This document shows, piece after piece, positions 59,506 to 64,000 of a stretch of 64,000 nt of DNA. Below the pieces are notes generated by a model, which had not been told where the DNA came from, ran no database searches, and was given only the letters and a program-made list of their open reading frames with translations. The DNA is from Brevibacterium gallinarum (GTDB lineage: Bacteria; Actinomycetota; Actinomycetes; Actinomycetales; Brevibacteriaceae): the NCBI RefSeq assembly GCF_014836885.1, contig NZ_JACSPY010000010.1:35188-99187 (forward strand), in the 5' to 3' direction. The first letter of the stretch is position 1; every line of letters begins with the position of its first letter. The position numbers and the translations under genes were made by a program.

Positions 59506-59511
59506 TACGCT
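59506..59511 (+). promoter_or_regulatory. -10 box (TACGCT) before prfB
   Basis: TACGCT ends 10 bases before the ATG at 59522, so the leader would be about 2-4 bases. AGGGAG lies between them. Confidence 0.45.
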
Positions 59512-59521
59512 AGGGAGCACT

Positions 59522-60652
59522 ATGGCCATTGACTTTTCTTCCGAGATCGCTGCCCTCAAACAGACCTACGCCTCGATCCGCGATGTCTCCGACATCGACC
59601 AGCTGCGCTCCGAGGTCGCGGAGCTGACCGAGGCTGCGGCGGCACCGGACCTGTGGGACAACCCGGATGAGGCACAGCAGGTGACCTCGAAGCTGTCCCA
59701 CCGGCAGGGGCACCTGGAGAAGCTCGAGAAGTTCGATTCCCGCATCGAGGACGTCGAGCTGCTCGTCTCGATGGCCGAGGACGAAGACGACGCCGACACC
59801 CTTGCCGAGGCCGAAGACGAGATCGGCAAGCTGCGCCGCGAACTCGACTCCCTGGAGATCGCCACGCTGCTCTCGGGCGAATACGACGAGCGCGCCGCGG
59901 TCATCACCGTCCGCTCCGGCGCCGGCGGCGACGACGCCACCGACTTCGCCCAGACCCTGACCCGCATGTACATCCGCTGGGCTGAGAGCAAGGACTACAG
60001 CGTCCAGGAACTCGACACCTCGTATGCGGAAGGCGCCGGCGTGAAGTCGGCGACCATCCAGATCAACGCCCCGTACGCCTACGGCACGCTCTCGGTCGAG
60101 GCCGGAACGCACCGGCTCGTGCGCATCAGCCCCTTCGACTCGAACGCCCGCCGCCACACCTCGTTCGCCGCCGTCGAAGTCATCCCGCTCATTGAGGCGA
60201 CCGACCACATCGAGATCGACGAGAACGACCTGCGCATCGACGTCTACCGTTCCTCAGGCCCTGGCGGCCAGTCGGTCAACACGACTGACTCGGCGGTGCG
60301 CATCACCCACGTGCCGACCGGCACCGTGGTGAGCATGCAGAACGAGAAGTCCCAGATCCAGAACCGTGCCGCTGCGATGCGCGTTCTGCAGTCCCGCCTG
60401 CTGCAGCTCAAGCACGAGGAGGAGGAGCGGGAGAAGAAGAACCTCGCCGGTGACATCAAGGCCAGCTGGGGCGATCAGATGCGCTCGTACGTCACCCACC
60501 CGTACCAGATGGTCAAGGATCTGCGGACCGGGCACGAGGAGTCCAACCCGCCTGCCGTCTTCGACGGCGACATCGACGCGTTCCTCGAAGCCGGTATCCG
60601 CTGGCGCAAGGAGCAGCAGAAAGCTGCCGAAGCCGAGGCGGAACTCGCCTGA
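59522..60652 (+). CDS. prfB: Peptide chain release factor 2
   Basis: RF2 recognises UAA and UGA stop codons and releases the peptide. The 376-residue protein has the anticodon-like SPF in [14 protein letters not shown] and the catalytic GGQ in [19 protein letters not shown] helical N-terminal domain comes first. ATG 59522 is used; the open frame upstream from 59453 carries no RF2 sequence. The gene has no internal UGA, so the programmed frameshift known from many bacteria is absent. FtsE follows at 131 bp, a standard actinobacterial order. Confidence 0.97.
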   Translation: MAIDFSSEIAALKQTYASIRDVSDIDQLRSEVAELTEAAAAPDLWDNPDEAQQVTSKLSHRQGHLEKLEKFDSRIEDVELLVSMAEDEDDADTLAEAEDEIGKLRRELDSLEIATLLSGEYDERAAVITVRSGAGGDDATDFAQTLTRMYIRWAESKDYSVQELDTSYAEGAGVKSATIQINAPYAYGTLSVEAGTHRLVRISPFDSNARRHTSFAAVEVIPLIEATDHIEIDENDLRIDVYRSSGPGGQSVNTTDSAVRITHVPTGTVVSMQNEKSQIQNRAAAMRVLQSRLLQLKHEEEEREKKNLAGDIKASWGDQMRSYVTHPYQMVKDLRTGHEESNPPAVFDGDIDAFLEAGIRWRKEQQKAAEAEAELA

Positions 60653-60783
60653 TCTGACCGGTCACCGCAGGCGATCTCACACCGAACCGTGAGCGACTCG
60701 CCAGATGAGGTGCGCGCATTGGCCGGTGGAAGTTCGTACAGTGGGAACGATTGCCACTGTCCCTCTGCGATTGCGAACCTCAT

Positions 60784-61473
60784 TTGATCACCTTCGAATC
60801 GGTCACCAAAGTCTACGATTCCAAGGCTCAGCCAGCCCTGAACGACATCTCCTTCACCGCTGAGGCCGGCGATTTCGTCTTCCTCGTCGGCGCCTCGGGC
60901 TCGGGGAAATCGACCGTCATCCGCCTGGTGCTGCGCGAAGAGGTGCCCACCAGCGGGCGGATCCGGGTGGCGGGGAAGTCCGTCGTCAAGATGCCCTCAT
61001 GGCGCGTGCCGTATCTGCGCCGCAATATCGGCACCGTGTTTCAGGACTTCCGGCTGCTGCCGAACAAGACCGTCTTCGACAACGTCGCATTCACCCTCCA
61101 CGTCATCGGCAAGACCAGGGCTGCGATCTCGACTCTGGTGCCCGATGTGCTTGAAACCGTCGGATTGGAGGGCAAGCACAAGCGCTATCCGCACGAGCTC
61201 TCCGGCGGTGAGCAGCAGCGCGTGGCCATCGCCCGCGCAGTGGTCAACAAGCCGGCGATCCTCCTCGCCGACGAGCCGACCGGCAATCTCGACCCGATCA
61301 CCGGCGACGAGATCATGGAAGTCCTCCAGCGCATCAACCGCGCCGGCACCACCGTGCTCATGGCCACCCACGACGGTGACATCGTCAACCGGATGAATCG
61401 CCGCGTCATCGAACTGAGCAACGGCCGGATCGTCCGTGATGACGAGCACGGCAGCTACGGGGTGAGCGCATGA
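60784..61473 (+). CDS. ftsE: Cell division ATP-binding protein FtsE
   Basis: FtsE is the ATPase of the FtsEX complex, which activates septal peptidoglycan hydrolases. The 229-residue protein has Walker [11 protein letters not shown], the Q-loop [10 protein letters not shown], signature [10 protein letters not shown] and Walker [16 protein letters not shown] 60784 is chosen because it gives the usual start [11 protein letters not shown]. The frame also opens at TTG 60751, 8 bases after a TACAGT -10 box, and would add 11 residues. Neither start has a ribosome-binding site, so the exact N-terminus is uncertain. It overlaps ftsX by ATGA. Confidence 0.94.
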   Translation: MITFESVTKVYDSKAQPALNDISFTAEAGDFVFLVGASGSGKSTVIRLVLREEVPTSGRIRVAGKSVVKMPSWRVPYLRRNIGTVFQDFRLLPNKTVFDNVAFTLHVIGKTRAAISTLVPDVLETVGLEGKHKRYPHELSGGEQQRVAIARAVVNKPAILLADEPTGNLDPITGDEIMEVLQRINRAGTTVLMATHDGDIVNRMNRRVIELSNGRIVRDDEHGSYGVSA

Positions 61474-62384
61474 GATTCTCCTTCATCCTCTCCGAGACGT
61501 GGAACGGCCTGCGCCGGAACATGTCGATGGTCGTCTCGGTCATCCTCGTCACGTTCGTCTCCCTGCTCTTCGTCGGTGCTGCCGCACTGCTGCAGATGCA
61601 GATCTCGGGCATGAAGGACTACTGGTACGACCGTGTGCAGGTGGCGATCTTCTTGTGCCCGCCTGATTCCGAGGCACCGACCTGTGCGACCGGCGAGGCG
61701 ACGGCCGAGCAGAAGCAGCAGATCGAGACGGCCCTCGAAGGTGCTGACCTGAGCCCGTATGTCGAAGACGTCATCTTCGAGGACAAGGCGATGGCCTACA
61801 AGCTCTTCCAGGAGCAGTTCGAGGGCACCTCGCTCGAGGGCTCCATCCCCGAAGACCAGATGCAGGAGTCGTATCGAGTCAAGCTTGCTGACGCTGAGCA
61901 GTACGAGATCATCAACGAGTACTTCTCCGCCACGCCCGGTGTTGAGGAAGTCGTCGACCAGAACCAGCTGCTCGATCAGCTGTTCTCGGTCATGAACGTG
62001 ATGACAGCGATCGCGATCGGCATCGCTGGGATCATGCTGCTGTGCGCTGTCCTCCTCATCGCCACGACGATCCGGCTCTCAGCGTTCTCCAGACGCAGAG
62101 AGACCGGCATCATGCGCTTGGTCGGCGCGTCGAACATGTTCATCCAGCTGCCGTTCGTGCTCGAAGGCGTGATCGCTGCGGCGATCGGATCCCTGTTGGC
62201 AGCCTTGGGATTGGCTGTGATCGTGCACTTCGGGATCACTGGTTGGCTACAATCGCAATTGGCGAGCTTCGACCTGGTCTCAGTCGCCGACGTCGTTCTC
62301 ATCGCACCGTTCCTGGTGCTGGTGGGCGTGCTCATGGCTGGGCTGTCCTCGCTCGTGACACTGCGCCGGTACATGAAGGTCTGA
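61470..62384 (+). CDS. ftsX: Cell division protein FtsX
   Basis: FtsX is the membrane half of FtsEX and passes the ATPase signal to an extracellular hydrolase. The 304-residue protein has four helices: one near 22-48, then a 130-residue extracellular domain (with [10 protein letters not shown]), then three near 175-200, 220-245 and 270-295. The cytoplasmic coupling motif [16 protein letters not shown] is present. It overlaps ftsE by four bases and is followed at 10 bp by the M23 peptidase gene, its likely partner. Confidence 0.95.
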   Translation: MRFSFILSETWNGLRRNMSMVVSVILVTFVSLLFVGAAALLQMQISGMKDYWYDRVQVAIFLCPPDSEAPTCATGEATAEQKQQIETALEGADLSPYVEDVIFEDKAMAYKLFQEQFEGTSLEGSIPEDQMQESYRVKLADAEQYEIINEYFSATPGVEEVVDQNQLLDQLFSVMNVMTAIAIGIAGIMLLCAVLLIATTIRLSAFSRRRETGIMRLVGASNMFIQLPFVLEGVIAAAIGSLLAALGLAVIVHFGITGWLQSQLASFDLVSVADVVLIAPFLVLVGVLMAGLSSLVTLRRYMKV

Positions 62385-62394
62385 GTGGGAACAG

Positions 62395-63642
62395 ATGCTG
62401 AAGACGAACGGACGGATCCTTCCCGCGCTGCTGCTGGCAGCGATCGCCATGTTCCTCACCCTGCTGATGCCGCTGACCTCAGCAGTGGCGAATCCCAAAG
62501 AGCAGAAGAACCGAATCGACAAGCGCGTCGAGGAGCTGCAGAAGGAGTTCCGCGACCTCGACGATGACCTCGCCCGCACCATCGCAGAGAAGGAAGCAGC
62601 CGAAGAGGAGATGCCCGGGGCTGAGGAAGCCCTCGGCCAGGCGCAGGAAGAACTCGAGGACGCACAGCGCGAAGACGAAGAACTCGGCGCCCGCCTGACG
62701 TCTGCCGAGAACGCCCAGTCGAGCCTGCAGGATGACATCAACAAAGGCGAAGCCGATCTGGACAGGAAGCAGAAGTCGGTGACGAAGATCGCCCGCCAGG
62801 CGTACCAGAACTCCGGAGTCACCTCCGATGTGGCGATGCTGCTGCAGATGGCCAGCACGCAGAACGGTGCTTCGGGAGCGACGCGCGTCGACTCGGCAGT
62901 GCGCGCGCAGCAGCGCAGCATCACCCAGCTGTCTGAGCAGCGCTCGCTCAACATGAACAACAAGGACCGCCTCGATGCAGTCACCGAGGAGATCGCAGAA
63001 CTGAAGGAAGAGGCTGCGAAGGTGGTGCTGCGCAAGGAAGCCGCAGAGCGCGACGCGAAGCAGAAGCGCGATGACCTGGACACGCTCATCACCACGAAGG
63101 ATGAGGCTTCCAAGCGCATCGAGGACAGCCGTGATGAGGCTGAGCGGCAGCTTGAGGAGCAGCAGGCAGAGCAGGACCGGCTTGCCAAGGAAGTCGAGAA
63201 GTGGGAGAAGGAGCAGGAGAAGAAGGGCCTGCCCACCGGCAACGGCGACCTCATCAACCCGGCACAGGGATACCCGATCACCTCACCGTTCGGCTACCGC
63301 ATCCACCCGATCTCCAAGCGGCGCAAACTGCATACCGGCACCGACTTCGGCATGGGCTGCGGCTCGCCGGTGCGCGCATCCGGTGATGGTGTCGTCGTCT
63401 CAGCCGGCTGGGCCGGAGGCTACGGCAACCGGGTCGTGATCTCCCACGGCAAGATGAAGGGCTCCAAGATCGCCTCAACCTACAGCCACAACTCCAGTCT
63501 CAAGGTGCGGTCCGGCACGCGGGTCAAGCAGGGGCAGGTCATCGCCTCCTCCGGCACGACCGGTGCTTCAACCGGCTGCCACCTGCACTTCGAGATCATG
63601 CAGAACGGCTCGTACGTCAACCCGATGCCCTGGATCAGCTGA
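62395..63642 (+). CDS. Coiled-coil M23 peptidoglycan endopeptidase (FtsEX partner)
   Basis: The 415-residue protein has a signal peptide (LPALLLAAIAMFLTLLMPLT), then a long coiled coil (about 35-285, rich in Glu, Lys and Arg). A LytM/M23 domain follows (about 290-415) with zinc ligands in LHTGTDFGMGCG and HLHFEIM. This is the architecture of EnvC- and RipC-like proteins, in which the coiled coil docks on FtsX. GGGAACAG precedes ATG 62395. Length and order fit the FtsEX-hydrolase module. SmpB, often next in Actinobacteria, is not found in the remaining window. Confidence 0.92.
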   Translation: MLKTNGRILPALLLAAIAMFLTLLMPLTSAVANPKEQKNRIDKRVEELQKEFRDLDDDLARTIAEKEAAEEEMPGAEEALGQAQEELEDAQREDEELGARLTSAENAQSSLQDDINKGEADLDRKQKSVTKIARQAYQNSGVTSDVAMLLQMASTQNGASGATRVDSAVRAQQRSITQLSEQRSLNMNNKDRLDAVTEEIAELKEEAAKVVLRKEAAERDAKQKRDDLDTLITTKDEASKRIEDSRDEAERQLEEQQAEQDRLAKEVEKWEKEQEKKGLPTGNGDLINPAQGYPITSPFGYRIHPISKRRKLHTGTDFGMGCGSPVRASGDGVVVSAGWAGGYGNRVVISHGKMKGSKIASTYSHNSSLKVRSGTRVKQGQVIASSGTTGASTGCHLHFEIMQNGSYVNPMPWIS

Positions 63643-63830
63643 TCCGGCCACAGGGTGTGGTCGAACCGGCAGTCGGCCCAGCCACACCCGAAGGGGCCAC
63701 GTGTTTCACTGTGCGGTTATCAGACAACAATCGCTCAGCCGCTGTCCTATACAGCTGCGACCATGGCTGACACCGGCTGTGTCGGTGTGCAGGTGCAGGT
63801 GCAGCTGCAGGCGTGAGGGCGGCGAGGTTC
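63643..63830. other. Intergenic stretch after the M23 gene
   Basis: No gene is recognised. A GGTGTGG/CCACACC inverted repeat with a 21-base gap starts about 11 bases after the stop and may act as a terminator. GTGCAGGTGCAGGTGCAG is a short run of GTGCAG repeats near 63788. Confidence 0.35.
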
Positions 63831-64000
63831 TCACGACGGGTGTGCCTCTTCAGGGGAGAAGAGCCCGTCGTTCACGTCGTCGTGTGAGCCTGGGGAGCCC
63901 GATTGGGACTGAGCGCTGCCGGACGCGGTGCTGGCGATGAGTTCGGCATGCCGTCGGTGCAGCACAGACCCCGGTGGATGGGTCCTTGCTGTTGTGCCTC
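63831..64000 (-). CDS. Possible C-terminal end of a minus-strand protein (start outside window)
   Basis: One minus-strand frame is open from the window end to a TGA at 63831-63833 and ends in DDVNDGLFSPEEAHPS, with a His/Arg-rich segment before it. The tail composition is similar to the end of DUF222-HNH type proteins, but no family motif is visible. This could be chance. Confidence 0.25.
   Translation of the reverse strand, partial: GTTARTHPPGSVLHRRHAELIASTASGSAQSQSGSPGSHDDVNDGLFSPEEAHPS

Noticed and set aside
59522..60652. Programmed +1 frameshift in prfB
   Set aside because: The frame is continuous from the start to the GGQ domain; no internal UGA is present.

Overview
This is a GC-rich actinobacterial chromosome segment. 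Gene content and order (glmS-acpS, nnr-alr-tsaE-tsaB-rimI-tsaD, rsmA-ispE, prfB-ftsE-ftsX-M23 peptidase), a 13E12/DUF222-HNH protein and a compact Tad pilus locus fit Micrococcales, and a Brevibacterium-like genome is my best guess (inference, not a database result). No rRNA, tRNA, CRISPR array, intact insertion sequence or prophage was recognised.

Layout. 1-1.9 kb: the end of a TetR-type regulator and a flavin amine oxidase. 2-4.4 kb: glmS and acpS. 4.4-6.4 kb: a DUF222-HNH protein on the minus strand. 6.5-15 kb: an M20 amidohydrolase, nnr, alr, tsaE, tsaB and rimI in one overlapping run, then an SRPBCC-tsaD-NUDIX unit. 15-25.9 kb: a GCS2-type ligase, a GH3 lipoprotein, a small membrane protein with mug, a sulfurtransferase, a methyltransferase, rsmA-ispE, and a DUF2871-MFS pair. 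26-32.3 kb: a gene-poor, less GC-rich stretch with two secreted proteins of unknown function, framing a membrane protein, a DUF402 protein and a Uup-like ABC-F ATPase. 32.3-43.8 kb: a MarR regulator and a nucleoside uptake and salvage block (BMP lipoprotein, ATPase, two permeases, cdd, deoA, deoC, and facing them a hexose/pentose phosphomutase and a purine nucleoside phosphorylase). 43.9-53.8 kb: a double GNAT protein, an FHA-bearing EccC/FtsK-like ATPase without ESX partners, and a Tad locus (CpaF, TadB, TadC, a pilin-like protein, three TadE/TadG-like proteins). 53.9-56.6 kb: a shortened DUF1707 gene, RidA, a GNAT protein and a sarcosine-oxidase-like enzyme. 56.7-64 kb: a large SF2 helicase with two predicted membrane segments, prfB, ftsE, ftsX and a coiled-coil M23 peptidase.

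Functional themes. The nucleoside block imports nucleosides, splits them by phosphorolysis or deamination, and feeds deoxyribose-phosphate or ribose-phosphate into central metabolism. The nnr to tsaD stretch covers NAD(P)HX repair, D-alanine supply, t6A tRNA modification and ribosomal protein acetylation. FtsEX with the M23 protein forms a septal peptidoglycan hydrolysis module.

Three structural features recur across the window. First, many genes have a TANNNT -10 box 6 or 7 bases before the start codon, which implies leaderless transcripts. Second, there are at least nine short tandem repeats (14-36 bp), several inside housekeeping genes such as acpS, tsaD and rsmA. Third, a 12-base motif, CACCGCCTCGGG, occurs at least 13 times exactly on either strand, often in intergenic or low-complexity protein segments.
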